Shown here: positions 8,267 to 16,797 of the stretch, piece after piece
Position numbering within the stretch: position 1 is the first letter of the stretch
How the letters are laid out: each line of letters begins with the position of its first letter
Assembly: GCF_022348085.1 (NCBI RefSeq)
Contig: NZ_JAKRFN010000006.1
Span: 62,001-126,000, forward strand
Source: Mycobacterium sp. PSTR-4-N
GTDB taxonomy: Bacteria > Actinomycetota > Actinomycetes > Mycobacteriales > Mycobacteriaceae
Length of the DNA stretch: 64,000 bases
Direction of reading: 5' to 3'
The notes under the pieces: generated by a model
The model's database searches: none
What the model was told of the DNA's origin: nothing
The model's input: only the letters and a program-made list of their open reading frames with translations
Translations under genes and position numbers: made by a program

Positions 8267-9253
8267 TCACGCCGCCGCAGTGCGCAGTTTCTCGAGCAGG
8301 GGCCCCGCCGCCTCGCTCAGGAATGCGTCCTGGGTGTCGCCGCCCACCTGGACCAGCGCGATGTCGGTGAACCCGGCTTTCCAGTACTCGGAGACGGCGT
8401 CGACGATCGCGTCGAGGTCGGGTCCGCACGGGATCGAGTCCGCGGTGTCCTCCGGACGGACGAACTGGGTGGCCCCGTCGAAGCCCATCGTGGTGGGCAG
8501 GTCGGCGTTGACCGCCCAACCGCCCGCGAACCAGCGGAACTGGTCGTGGGCCCGTTCGATCGCGGCGTCACGGTCGGGGTCCCAGCTGATCGGGATCTGT
8601 CCGATCACCCGCACGTCGCCGGGCAATCCGGTGGCGCGACGGGCGTCGTGCCAGGCGTCGACGAGGTCCTTGTTCGGCTCGACGGCGATCAGATGGTCGG
8701 CCAGCGGGGCGAAGTTCTCCACCGAGCGGTCTCCGGAGACGGCCGCAGCGATCGGCACCGGTACCTCGGGCACATCCCAGATCCGAGCCGAATCGACCTC
8801 GAAATACTCGCCTTTCCAGTCGACGAGCTCACCGGTGTGCAGTTCCCGGATGATCTGGATCGCCTCGCGCAACATGTCCTGACGGCGCGCGACGGTCGGC
8901 CAGCGCTGCCCGACGATGTGCTCGTTGAGGTTCTCCCCGGAGCCGACGCCGAGGGTGAAGCGGCCGTCGGCCAGGATCTGCAGCGTGGCAGCCTTCTGCG
9001 CGACGACCGCCGGGTGATACCGGATCGTCGGACAGGTCACATACGTCATCAACTCGACACGTTCGGTCGCATGCGCCACCGCGCCGAGCACCGTCCAGGC
9101 ATACGGCGCGTGGCCCTGCGAGGCCAGCCAGGGGAAATAGTGGTCGCTGGAGACTTCGAAGTCGAAACCGGCCTGCTCTGCCGAAACTGCATAGCGGACA
9201 AGGTCTTTGGGTCCACTCTGCTCGGTCATCAGGGTGTAGCCGAAACGGGTCAT
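8267..9253 (-). CDS. F420-dependent LLM-class oxidoreductase (glucose-6-phosphate dehydrogenase-like group)
   Basis: A 328-residue luciferase-like TIM-barrel enzyme expected to use coenzyme F420. The N-terminus MTRFGYTLMTEQ, the segment FEVSSDHYFPWL, and GRFTLGVGSGENLNEH match the actinobacterial group that includes F420-dependent glucose-6-phosphate dehydrogenase and many paralogues of unknown substrate. The start is ATG 9253; upstream frame residues are not family-like. It is divergent from the Pro-Gly-Tyr membrane protein with about 94 bases between. It is not confidently Fgd1 itself, because many paralogues share these motifs. Confidence 0.87.
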   Translation of the reverse strand: MTRFGYTLMTEQSGPKDLVRYAVSAEQAGFDFEVSSDHYFPWLASQGHAPYAWTVLGAVAHATERVELMTYVTCPTIRYHPAVVAQKAATLQILADGRFTLGVGSGENLNEHIVGQRWPTVARRQDMLREAIQIIRELHTGELVDWKGEYFEVDSARIWDVPEVPVPIAAAVSGDRSVENFAPLADHLIAVEPNKDLVDAWHDARRATGLPGDVRVIGQIPISWDPDRDAAIERAHDQFRWFAGGWAVNADLPTTMGFDGATQFVRPEDTADSIPCGPDLDAIVDAVSEYWKAGFTDIALVQVGGDTQDAFLSEAAGPLLEKLRTAAA

Positions 9254-9347
9254 GCCGCGGGAGTACCCGGGACGCCCGTGCCGAAACGAGCCGCGCGGGC
9301 GGGGGGCCGCGTTGTCAAGACCCGGCACGCTCGACAAGATGGTGATC

Positions 9348-10541
9348 ATGACCTACGACGCCGGCGGCTACGGGGCGGCCCCGGGCTGGAACACTCCTGC
9401 CGGCCCACCACCCGGGTACGGTCCCCCTCCGGGGTGGGGTCCACCTCCGGGTTACGGCCCGCCGCCGGGTTACGGCCCGCCGCCCGGGTACGGTCCCCCG
9501 CCGGGCTACGGGCCGCCGCCGGGCTTCGGACCGTCGGGCTGGGGCCCGCCACCCGTGCTGCGTCCGGGCATCGTGCCGCTGCGGCCGCTGACGCTGTCGG
9601 ACATGTTCAACGGGGCATTCGCGTACATGCGGGCCAACCCCAAGGCCACGCTGGGATTGACGACGATCGTGGTGGTCGCCGCGCAGGTGGTGGCCCTCAT
9701 CCTGTCGTTGTGGCCGCTGGCCCTGAGCGGCGACGTGGAGCAGGCGATCGACAGCGCCGCCACCGGCGCCACGATGTTCGAGACCGGCGCGGGCATCGCC
9801 TCACTGCTGTCGAGTTTCACCGCTGCAGTGGCGACCGCGCTCTCGACGATTCTGCTGAGCGGATTGCTCACCGTGGTCATCGGCCGGGCGATCTTCGGCG
9901 CGGACATCACGATCGCCGAGGCATGGCACCGGCTGAAGCCGAGGTTGTGGGCCTTGCTCGGCTTCACGGTGCTCGAGGCGATCGGCGCGGTGGTGGCCAT
10001 CGGCATCGTCGTGGCGATCGTCGTCTCGGTCGGGGTGTTCGTCAACGGGTGGGCGGCCTTCGCGGTCGCCGTGCCGCTGGGTCTGGCGCTGGTGGCCGGG
10101 CTCTTCTACGTCGGGACGATGCTGTCGTTCACCCCGGCCGCCATCGTGCTGGAGCGCCGCGACATCGTCTCGGCAGTCAAGCGGTCGTTCGCCTTGATCC
10201 GCGGTGACTTCTGGCGCGTGCTGGGCATCCGCCTGCTCGCGGTCCTGGTCGCGCAGCTGGTCGCCGGTGCCGTCGCGATCCCGTTCAGCTTCGGCGGGCA
10301 GGTCCTGCTGAGCACCGGGGGCAGCGTGTCCGCGGCGATGGTCGCGCTGGTCATCATCGCCGTCGGCGGCGCGATCGGGCAGATCATCACCGGCCCGTTC
10401 AACGCGGGAATCGTGGTGCTGCAGTACACCGATCGCCGCATCCGCGCCGAGGCGTTCGACCTCGTGCTGCAGACCGGCGCCGTGCAGACGCCGACAGCGC
10501 CGCACTCCACCGACGATCTGTGGTTGACCGGCCGGCGGTGA
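9348..10541 (+). CDS. Multi-pass membrane protein with Gly-Tyr-Pro repeat tail (Rv3689 type)
   Basis: A 397-residue protein with a cytoplasmic N-terminal region made of GYGPPP repeats (residues 23-62) and then about six transmembrane segments. The membrane part resembles the glycerophosphoryl diester phosphodiesterase membrane-domain-like family: a conserved LRPLTLSDMFNGAF start and DFWRVLGIRLLAVL. No catalytic motif was seen. Starts at ATG 9339 and 9348 are both possible; I chose the second, giving MTYD. It heads the run DUF4129, DUF4350, MoxR, DUF58, in which successive genes overlap by four bases or nearly touch, suggesting a joint envelope role. Confidence 0.82.
   Translation: MTYDAGGYGAAPGWNTPAGPPPGYGPPPGWGPPPGYGPPPGYGPPPGYGPPPGYGPPPGFGPSGWGPPPVLRPGIVPLRPLTLSDMFNGAFAYMRANPKATLGLTTIVVVAAQVVALILSLWPLALSGDVEQAIDSAATGATMFETGAGIASLLSSFTAAVATALSTILLSGLLTVVIGRAIFGADITIAEAWHRLKPRLWALLGFTVLEAIGAVVAIGIVVAIVVSVGVFVNGWAAFAVAVPLGLALVAGLFYVGTMLSFTPAAIVLERRDIVSAVKRSFALIRGDFWRVLGIRLLAVLVAQLVAGAVAIPFSFGGQVLLSTGGSVSAAMVALVIIAVGGAIGQIITGPFNAGIVVLQYTDRRIRAEAFDLVLQTGAVQTPTAPHSTDDLWLTGRR
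9414..9533 (+). repeat. 18-base in-frame tandem repeat coding GYGPPP
   Basis: Six full units of 18 bases plus a partial one encode GYGPPP (one unit GWGPPP, the last GFGP). Such low-complexity coding repeats change copy number easily. Confidence 0.85.
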
Positions 10542-10542
10542 C

Positions 10543-11190
10543 GTGGCCCCGATCGACATCGACCGCGACGCAGCCCGGGACGCGGCACAGAACGAACTGT
10601 CAAAAGCGATCTATCCCCGGCCGTCGCTGACCGACCAGTTCCTCGCCTGGCTGGATCGCCTGCTGTACCGCATCACCGCCGAAGCGGCATCGCTGCCGGG
10701 TGGCTGGGTGACGGTGACGATCCTGGTACTGCTGAGCATCGTCGCTGTCCTGGTCGTGATCCGAATCGCGCGACGAGCCAAGCGCACCAGCACAACCGAG
10801 ACCGACGCGCTGTTCGCCGGTCACGTCCTCAGCGCCGCCGAACACCGGGCCACCGCGCAACGTCATGCGGCACACGGTGAATGGACCCCGGCGATCCAGC
10901 ACCGGTTGCGTGCGGTGGCCCGGCAGCTGGAGGACGACGAGGTGCTGGGCGCGGCACCCGGCCGGACGGCCACCGAACTGGCCCAGGCCGCGGGACGCTC
11001 GCTACCCGAATTGGCCTCCCACTTCGATTCCGCCGCAGGTGTTTTCAACGACGTCAGCTACGGTGACGTGGCCGGCACCGAAGAGCAGTATCGGATGGTG
11101 AGTGCCCTCGACGATGCGCTGGGCCGGCGGCCGGCGGCCACCGCGGCGCAGGCACCTCCGGCGCAGCCTCCCTGGGCCCCGGTGCGATGA
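10543..11190 (+). CDS. DUF4129 membrane protein (Rv3690 type)
   Basis: A 215-residue protein with one transmembrane segment at about 54-73. The C-terminal region, with WTPAIQHRLRAVARQLEDD followed by GRTATELA, is the DUF4129 signature. In other bacteria this domain occurs with MoxR and DUF58 genes, exactly as here. GTG 10543 begins one base after the preceding stop, and its own stop overlaps the next ATG. The function is unknown beyond this association. Confidence 0.85.
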   Translation: MAPIDIDRDAARDAAQNELSKAIYPRPSLTDQFLAWLDRLLYRITAEAASLPGGWVTVTILVLLSIVAVLVVIRIARRAKRTSTTETDALFAGHVLSAAEHRATAQRHAAHGEWTPAIQHRLRAVARQLEDDEVLGAAPGRTATELAQAAGRSLPELASHFDSAAGVFNDVSYGDVAGTEEQYRMVSALDDALGRRPAATAAQAPPAQPPWAPVR

Positions 11191-12326
11191 CCACCGCGAT
11201 CGGCCCCACGCTCGGGCAGCGATGGAAGACCTGGCGCTGGGTCCTGCTCGCGCTCGTCGCCATCGTCGCGATCGCGACACTGAGCACCTGGCTGACATCG
11301 CCTCGTCCCGGCGGACCCCTCGAGCCCACGTCGACGTCCCCCGACGGTACCCGGGCGTTGATCGCTCTGCTGCGCGACAACGGAATCGACGTCGTCGTCG
11401 CCGACTCGGTGGCCGACGTCGAGCGCGCCGCGCGCCCGGACACGCTGCTGGTCGCAGGCCAGACGTTCTGGCTCTACGACGACGACCAGCTGCGCCGGCT
11501 CGCGGCTCTGCCCGGCGACCGGCTTCTCCTGGCGCCGATCGGCAAGACCCGCGAGGCGCTGGCGCCGGCGGTGCGCAGCAGTGACGCGACCGAATTCGGC
11601 GGCCTGACACCGGGATGCGATCTGCGCGAAGCGCAGCGCGCAGGGTCCGTCCAGTTCGGGGTGTCCGACACCTTCGAACCGACCGGGCCCACCCCGGTGA
11701 CCCGCTGTTACGGCGGAGCGCTGGCCCGATACGACGACGCGGGACGAACCGTCACCGTGCTCGGCGACGCGAGCTTCCTGACGAATTCCGGTCTGCTCGA
11801 GGAGGGCAACGCCGCGCTGGCGATGAATCTGACCGGTACGCGCAACACGGTGATCTGGTATGCGCCGCAACGCGGCGAGGGCACCGCCTCGACGGGCGAT
11901 GCCGACATCATCGACCTGATCCCCGATCAGGTCGTCTGGATGGTGCTTCAGCTCGTCGTGGCCGTCGCCCTGTTGGCGCTGTGGCGCGGCCGGCGCGTGG
12001 GCCCGTTGGTGGCCGAACCTCTGCCGGTGGTCGTGCGCGCCTCGGAGACCGTGGAGGGCCGTGGCCGGCTGTATCGGTCGCGGCGCGCACGCGATCGCGC
12101 GGCCGACGCGCTGCGCACCTCGACCCGACAACGTCTGCTGCCCCGGCTGGGCCTGCGACCCGACGCCGTCCCGGGGGCCGTCGTCGCGGCCCTGGCCCGA
12201 CGCTGCGGACAGGACCCGCAGGCCCTCGCCCATATCCTGTACGGGCAGCCACCGGAGGACGACACCGAGCTGGTGGCTCTGGCCCGCGCACTCGACGACA
12301 TCGAAAGGCAGGTCGCGCAGTCGTGA
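11187..12326 (+). CDS. DUF4350 membrane protein (Rv3691 type)
   Basis: A 379-residue protein with transmembrane segments at about 14-34 and 252-270 that bracket an extracytoplasmic domain of the DUF4350 type (SPDGTRALIALLRDNG near 50-65). The C-terminal cytoplasmic part is Arg-rich. ATGA overlap with DUF4129 and GTGA overlap with moxR show translational coupling. It probably belongs to the same envelope assembly as its neighbours; no enzyme motif was found. Confidence 0.85.
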   Translation: MTTAIGPTLGQRWKTWRWVLLALVAIVAIATLSTWLTSPRPGGPLEPTSTSPDGTRALIALLRDNGIDVVVADSVADVERAARPDTLLVAGQTFWLYDDDQLRRLAALPGDRLLLAPIGKTREALAPAVRSSDATEFGGLTPGCDLREAQRAGSVQFGVSDTFEPTGPTPVTRCYGGALARYDDAGRTVTVLGDASFLTNSGLLEEGNAALAMNLTGTRNTVIWYAPQRGEGTASTGDADIIDLIPDQVVWMVLQLVVAVALLALWRGRRVGPLVAEPLPVVVRASETVEGRGRLYRSRRARDRAADALRTSTRQRLLPRLGLRPDAVPGAVVAALARRCGQDPQALAHILYGQPPEDDTELVALARALDDIERQVAQS

Positions 12327-13300
12327 CACAGCCGAGCACCACAGACCACTCCGAGCAGGGGGCCCGCGCTGCGCTGATGGCTCTGCGCACCGAGATCGGC
12401 AAGGTCGTCGTCGGCCAGGACGCGGTGGTCAGCGGTCTCGTGGTCGCGCTGCTGTGCCGCGGCCACGTCCTGCTCGAGGGGGTTCCTGGCGTCGCGAAGA
12501 CGCTGCTGGTGCGCACCTTGGCGGCGGCGTTGCAACTGGAGTTCAAGCGGGTTCAGTTCACGCCGGACCTGATGCCCGGTGACGTCACCGGTTCGCTGGT
12601 CTACGACGCCCGCACGGCCGAGTTCACCTTCCGCGCCGGTCCCGTGTTCACGAATCTGCTTCTGGCCGACGAGGTCAACCGCACGCCACCCAAGACGCAG
12701 GCCGCCCTGTTGGAGGCGATGGAGGAGCGCCAGGTCAGCGTCGACGGCGATCCACGAGCGCTGCCCGACCCGTTCATCGTGGCCGCGACACAGAACCCGA
12801 TCGAGTACGAGGGCACCTATCAACTGCCCGAAGCGCAGCTGGACCGGTTCCTGCTCAAGCTCGACATCCCGCTGCCGCCCCGGGATCAGGAGATCGCGAT
12901 CCTGGATCGCCACGCCCGCGGGTTCGATCCGCGGGATCTGTCCGCCGTGCGGGCCGTCGCGGGACCGGCGGAGTTGGCCGCGGGCCGGGAGGCGGTCCGG
13001 CGAGTGCTCGTCGCCGACGAGGTGCTCGGCTACATCGTCGACATCGTCGGCGCCACAAGGCATTCCCCGTCGTTGAAGTTGGGGGTGTCGCCACGCGGGG
13101 CCACGGCGCTGATGGCCACGGCCCGGTCCTGGGCGTGGCTGTCGGGCCGCAGCTACGTGACCCCCGACGACGTGAAGGCGATGGCTCGCCCGACGCTGCG
13201 GCACCGGGTGGCTCTGCGACCGGAAGCCGAGCTGGAAGGTGCCAGCGCCGACGGTGTTCTCGAGGGCATCCTCTCCGCGGTACCGGTACCCCGCTGGTGA
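12323..13300 (+). CDS. moxR2: MoxR-family AAA+ ATPase
   Basis: A 325-residue AAA+ ATPase of the MoxR subgroup, a chaperone class that works with VWA/DUF58 partners. The Walker A motif is GVPGVAKT at 53-60, the Walker B region is LLLADEVNRTPPKTQ, and the sensor segment VAATQNPIEYEGTY is typical of the group. The frame starts at GTG 12323, overlapping the preceding stop by four bases, and its stop overlaps the DUF58 start by four. The M. tuberculosis orthologue by position is moxR2 (Rv3692). What this system assembles is unknown. Confidence 0.93.
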   Translation: MTQPSTTDHSEQGARAALMALRTEIGKVVVGQDAVVSGLVVALLCRGHVLLEGVPGVAKTLLVRTLAAALQLEFKRVQFTPDLMPGDVTGSLVYDARTAEFTFRAGPVFTNLLLADEVNRTPPKTQAALLEAMEERQVSVDGDPRALPDPFIVAATQNPIEYEGTYQLPEAQLDRFLLKLDIPLPPRDQEIAILDRHARGFDPRDLSAVRAVAGPAELAAGREAVRRVLVADEVLGYIVDIVGATRHSPSLKLGVSPRGATALMATARSWAWLSGRSYVTPDDVKAMARPTLRHRVALRPEAELEGASADGVLEGILSAVPVPRW

Positions 13301-14619
13301 TCCTGACCGGGCGCACGGGGCTGGTCGCGGCGGTGTGCGCAGTGCCGGTCGGGTTGTCACCCTCTCCTGCACTGACTTTCGTGGCCTTGTCGGCTCTGTT
13401 GTGCGCCGCCGTACTCGTCGACGTCGCGCTGGCGGGCAACCCGCGCGCACTCGAGTTCATGCGCAGCGGGACTCGATCGGCGCGGCTCGGCCAGCCGGTC
13501 GAGACGACCCTGCGCATCACCAACCGTGGGCGGTCCCGCTTCCGGGGGGTGGTGCGGGACGCCTGGGCGCCCAGCGCGGCCGCGACACCACGCACCCACG
13601 CGATCGATCTTGCTGTCGGAGCGCAGGTTTCGGTGACCACGACGCTGAACCCGGTTCGTCGCGGCGATCAGGTGTCCGGTCCCGTCACCGCCCGCTCGCT
13701 CGGCCCGCTGGGGCTGGCGGGCCGGCAGGGCTCGCACCGCGTCGAGGGCGACGTCCGCGTCCTGCCGCCGTTCCTCTCACGCAAGCATCTGCCGTCGCGG
13801 CTCGCGCGCTTGCGCGAACTCGAGGGTGCGACACCGGCGTTGATCCGCGGCCAGGGCAGCGAGTTCGATTCGCTGCGCGAGTACGTCGTCGGCGACGACG
13901 TCCGGTCGATCGACTGGCGTGCGACTGCCCGGCGCGCCGACGTGGTGGTGCGCACGTGGCGTCCCGAGCGGGATCGGCGGGTGGTGATCGTGCTGGACAC
14001 CGGGCGGACGTCGGCGGGCCGCGTCGGTGTCGATCCCGCGGCGGCCGAGCCGGTCGGCTGGCCGCGGCTGGACTGGTCGATGGATGCCGCGCTGCTGCTG
14101 GCGGCGCTGGCGTCTCGCGCAGGTGATCATGTCGACTTCCTGGCACACGATCGCGTCACCCGGGCCGGTGTGTTCACCGCGTCGCGCAGCGAGCTGCTGG
14201 CTCGGCTCGTCGAGGCGATGGCGCCGTTGGAGCCGGCGCTGGTGGAGTCCGACGCGCGCGCGATGGTGGCGGCGGTGCTGCGGCGGGTGCGGCGGCGGGC
14301 GCTGGTCGTGCTGTTGACGGATCTGAACGCCGCCGCGATCGACGAGGGGCTGATGGGTGTGCTCGGGCAGCTGACGGCCAAGCATCAGGTGCTGCTGGCT
14401 GCGGTGTCCGACCCGCGGGTCGACGCGCTCGCGGCGGGTCGGGCGGATGCGGTCGAGGTGTACGACGCCGCGGCGGCCGAGCGGGCCCGAGGCGAGCGGC
14501 GCGACATCGCATCGCGGTTGCGCAGCCGCGGTGTCGACGTCGTCGACGCACCGCCGGAGGACCTGGCGCCGGCGCTGGCCGATCACTACCTGGCGATGAA
14601 GGCCACCGGCCGCCTGTAG
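13297..14619 (+). CDS. DUF58 / VWA-like protein (Rv3693 type)
   Basis: A 440-residue protein with two hydrophobic segments in the first 45 residues and a DUF58 core: GSEFDSLREYVVGDDVRSIDW followed by DVVVRTW and VVIVLDTG, where a VWA-like fold begins. It is the probable partner of the MoxR ATPase just upstream, as in many bacterial MoxR-DUF58 pairs. GTG 13297 overlaps the MoxR stop, and the resulting length equals what I recall for Rv3693. A long palindrome immediately follows the stop. Confidence 0.88.
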   Translation: MILTGRTGLVAAVCAVPVGLSPSPALTFVALSALLCAAVLVDVALAGNPRALEFMRSGTRSARLGQPVETTLRITNRGRSRFRGVVRDAWAPSAAATPRTHAIDLAVGAQVSVTTTLNPVRRGDQVSGPVTARSLGPLGLAGRQGSHRVEGDVRVLPPFLSRKHLPSRLARLRELEGATPALIRGQGSEFDSLREYVVGDDVRSIDWRATARRADVVVRTWRPERDRRVVIVLDTGRTSAGRVGVDPAAAEPVGWPRLDWSMDAALLLAALASRAGDHVDFLAHDRVTRAGVFTASRSELLARLVEAMAPLEPALVESDARAMVAAVLRRVRRRALVVLLTDLNAAAIDEGLMGVLGQLTAKHQVLLAAVSDPRVDALAAGRADAVEVYDAAAAERARGERRDIASRLRSRGVDVVDAPPEDLAPALADHYLAMKATGRL

Positions 14620-14633
14620 GGCTCACCCTCTTT

Positions 14634-14704
14634 CGGCGAGCAGACACAAACTCGAGCTTTTCCGCGGCGTGTCGGCTCGAGTTCGTGTCTGCTCGCCGGG
14701 AGAA
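14634..14704. repeat. Long palindrome (left member of a repeat pair)
   Basis: Left arm 14634-14657 and right arm 14675-14698 pair at 23 of 24 positions, with a 17-base loop. The stem carries CGAGCAGAC and GCTCGAG elements. The right arm plus the next bases (14675-14704) recur in direct orientation at 15690-15720. It could terminate the operon ending at 14619, or be one copy of a small mobile palindromic element. Confidence 0.8.
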
Positions 14705-14786
14705 ATTCATCCCCAGACACGCATTCATCCCCAGATGCACCGATTGGTGCGCCACACCCCCGTCGTGCCGGCCGCACGATCGCGGC

Positions 14787-15674
14787 ATGCAACCGGCGCT
14801 CGCGGACCTGTTCATTCGCCACGGAGATTTCGTCGACACCGCAACGCTTCTCACCGTCATCACCCGCGGCCGGCTCGATCACCTGGCGAAGCGGGGTGAA
14901 CTCATCCGCGTTCGGCATGGCATGTACGGCAGGGCGCTCCCCGACCGCGCGGGCCGACTCGCCGTACTCGATCACCACCTGGGTCAGCCCGCTGTCGCAT
15001 GCCTGGGGACCGCGGCCGCGCTCTACGGCTTCGACACCGAGGGCACCACGACGCTGCATGTGCTCGACCCCGGCATTCGCCTGCGGCCGACCCTCGGTCT
15101 GATGGTGCACCAGCGTCTAGGCGCACCGCTGAAGCGTGTCGACGGCAGGCTCGCGACCGCTCCGGCATGGACCGCGGTCGAGACCGCTCGCATGCTGCCC
15201 CGGCCCCGCGCACTGGCCACTCTCGACGCGGCCCTGCACTCGGGATGGTGCACGCCCCGCGAGATCGAGCAAGCGATCACCGAGCAGAAAGGCCGCCGCG
15301 GCATCGTCGCGGTGCGCGCGCTGGCACCCGTCGCCGACGGCCGCGCCGAATCGCCGATGGAGAGCGAGGCCCGCCTGGTGATGATCGACGGCAGTCTCCC
15401 CCTGCCGGAGTTGCAGTACCAGATCGACAATTGGCGCGTCGATTTCGCCTGGCCCGACGCCGGTGTGGTTGCGGAGTACGAGAGTGTCGAATGGCACGCC
15501 GGACGGCTCGAGATGCTCCGCGATCGTGCACGTTTTGCCGCGATTCAACAGCTCGGGTGGACGGTCATTCCGATCGTGGCCGCCGACGTGCGGATGTATC
15601 CCCGGAAACTCGTCGAGCGGATCGCCGCACATCTGGACCGCCACATCCCCGCGAACAGTCGCAAACTCGCGTGA
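14787..15674 (+). CDS. AbiEi-like winged-helix protein with nuclease-like C-terminus
   Basis: A 295-residue protein. Residues 1-50 resemble the AbiEi-type N-terminal winged helix (ITRGRLDHLAKRGELIRV then HGMYG). The C-terminal part after about residue 188 resembles DUF559/Vsr-like restriction-endonuclease folds, with E192, D219 in RVDFAWP, E230 in AEYES, and a terminal GWTVIPI strand. Such genes are common and often solitary in mycobacteria; a toxin-antitoxin role is not shown, and no toxin partner gene is adjacent. I chose ATG 14787, because the upstream extension covers repeat DNA. In M. tuberculosis the flanking genes are adjacent as I recall, so this is an insertion, and it is bracketed by related repeats. 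Confidence 0.7.
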   Translation: MQPALADLFIRHGDFVDTATLLTVITRGRLDHLAKRGELIRVRHGMYGRALPDRAGRLAVLDHHLGQPAVACLGTAAALYGFDTEGTTTLHVLDPGIRLRPTLGLMVHQRLGAPLKRVDGRLATAPAWTAVETARMLPRPRALATLDAALHSGWCTPREIEQAITEQKGRRGIVAVRALAPVADGRAESPMESEARLVMIDGSLPLPELQYQIDNWRVDFAWPDAGVVAEYESVEWHAGRLEMLRDRARFAAIQQLGWTVIPIVAADVRMYPRKLVERIAAHLDRHIPANSRKLA

Positions 15675-15777
15675 GACACGCCCAAAAGAGCTCGAGTTCG
15701 CGTCTGCTCGCCGGAACAAAGTCTGCTCGCCGGAACAAAGTCTGCTCGCCGGAACAAAGTCTGCTCGCCGGAACACA
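15656..15777. repeat. Palindrome remnant plus four 19-base tandem repeats
   Basis: Bases 15656-15669, overlapping the end of the preceding gene, can pair with 15693-15706 at 12 of 14 positions. From 15702 the 19-base unit GTCTGCTCGCCGGAACAAA is repeated four times (15702-15720, 15721-15739, 15740-15758, 15759-15777), the last with one change. A single copy with two differences lies at 14686-14704, in the left repeat. The array ends just before the stop codon of the SpoIIM-like gene on the other strand. Confidence 0.85.
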
Positions 15778-15778
15778 C

Positions 15779-16771
15779 TCAGCCCGTCGGGACGTAGTCG
15801 GGTGCGTCGTCGATGTCCCCGGTCTCGCCGCGGCGCACAGCGCGACGCCCGAAGTACCCGACATAGCCGAGGAAGCAGGCCTCCGCGGCCACCCCGATCG
15901 CGATCCGCAGGAACGTGGGCAGCGGCGACGGCGTGACGAAGGCCTCGATCAGCCCCGCGATCGCCAGCACCGCGACCAGCCCGATCGCCACCGAGATCAC
16001 CGCCCGGCCTTGTTCGGCGAGCACCTGCGCACGCGGCCGGTCCCCCGGCGCCACCACCGACCAGCCCAGCCGCATGCCCGCGGCCGCCGCCAGGAACACC
16101 GCGGTCAGTTCGATCAACCCGTGCGGGGTGATCAGCCCGAGGAAGACGTCGCCGCGGCCGGCGCCGAACATCACGCCCGCGAGCACCCCGAAGTTGAGCG
16201 CGTTCTGAAAGAGGATGTACGGGATGGGGATTCCGAGCAGGATCGCCGCGACCACGCACTGCGCGGCGATCCACGCGTTGTTGGTCCAGACGCTGAACGC
16301 GAACGACGCCGCCGGGTGCTCGCTGTAGTAGGCCGCGAACTCCGTGTTGACCAGCTGCTCGATCTCCCGCGGTGTGCCGATCGTGGCCTGCACCTCGGGG
16401 GTGCCGGCGACCCATACCGCCAACACCGCCGACACGGCGAAGAACGCGATCGCGGTACCCGCCCACCACCGCCAGGAGCGATACGCGACGACGGGGAACG
16501 ACACCGTCCAGAAGCGCACGAACTCCCGCCACAGCGGGGCGTGCGCGGATGTGACGACGGAGCGTGCCCGTGCCACCAGGCTGGAGAGCTTGCCGACGAG
16601 CACCGCGTCCGCCGACGATGACCGCACCATCGACAGGTGCGTCGACACCCGCTGGTAGAGCTCCACCAGTTCGTCGGCTTCGGCACCGGTGAGCCGCCTG
16701 CGCCGCTTCACCAGATGGTCGAGGCGATCCCAGGCCGGCCGGTGCGCCAGCACGAACGCGTCGACATCCAC
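15779..16771 (-). CDS. SpoIIM-like membrane protein (Rv3694c type)
   Basis: A 330-residue multi-pass membrane protein of the stage II sporulation protein M family. A soluble N-terminal part (about 1-100) is followed by about six hydrophobic segments, with GLITPHGLIELTAVF as the conserved motif. Mycobacteria do not sporulate in the Bacillus sense, so the name is by family only. The start is GTG 16771, giving VDVDAFVLAHRP as in the M. tuberculosis protein. It is divergent from the RDD gene with only 26 bases between, and the pair is regularly next to MoxR-DUF58 operons, which suggests a shared membrane function. Confidence 0.87.
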   Translation of the reverse strand: MDVDAFVLAHRPAWDRLDHLVKRRRRLTGAEADELVELYQRVSTHLSMVRSSSADAVLVGKLSSLVARARSVVTSAHAPLWREFVRFWTVSFPVVAYRSWRWWAGTAIAFFAVSAVLAVWVAGTPEVQATIGTPREIEQLVNTEFAAYYSEHPAASFAFSVWTNNAWIAAQCVVAAILLGIPIPYILFQNALNFGVLAGVMFGAGRGDVFLGLITPHGLIELTAVFLAAAAGMRLGWSVVAPGDRPRAQVLAEQGRAVISVAIGLVAVLAIAGLIEAFVTPSPLPTFLRIAIGVAAEACFLGYVGYFGRRAVRRGETGDIDDAPDYVPTG

Positions 16772-16797
16772 CCCGCCGACTTTAGTAGCGTGGCAGC

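Noticed and set aside
14705..14735. Short direct repeat ATTCATCCCCAGA (two copies) as an insertion-site duplication
   Set aside because: The copies are only 17 bases apart and do not bracket the inserted gene, so they cannot be target-site duplications of it.
14685..14786. Upstream extension of the AbiEi-like gene
   Set aside because: It would translate the palindromic repeat and has no ribosome site; family similarity begins at ATG 14787.
14787..15674. AbiEi-like gene called as part of a toxin-antitoxin pair
   Set aside because: No AbiEii-type nucleotidyltransferase gene is adjacent, and the C-terminal part looks nuclease-like, so the system label is not supported.
15702..15777. Tandem repeats considered as a CRISPR array
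   Set aside because: The 19-base units are directly joined with no spacers, and no cas genes are near.
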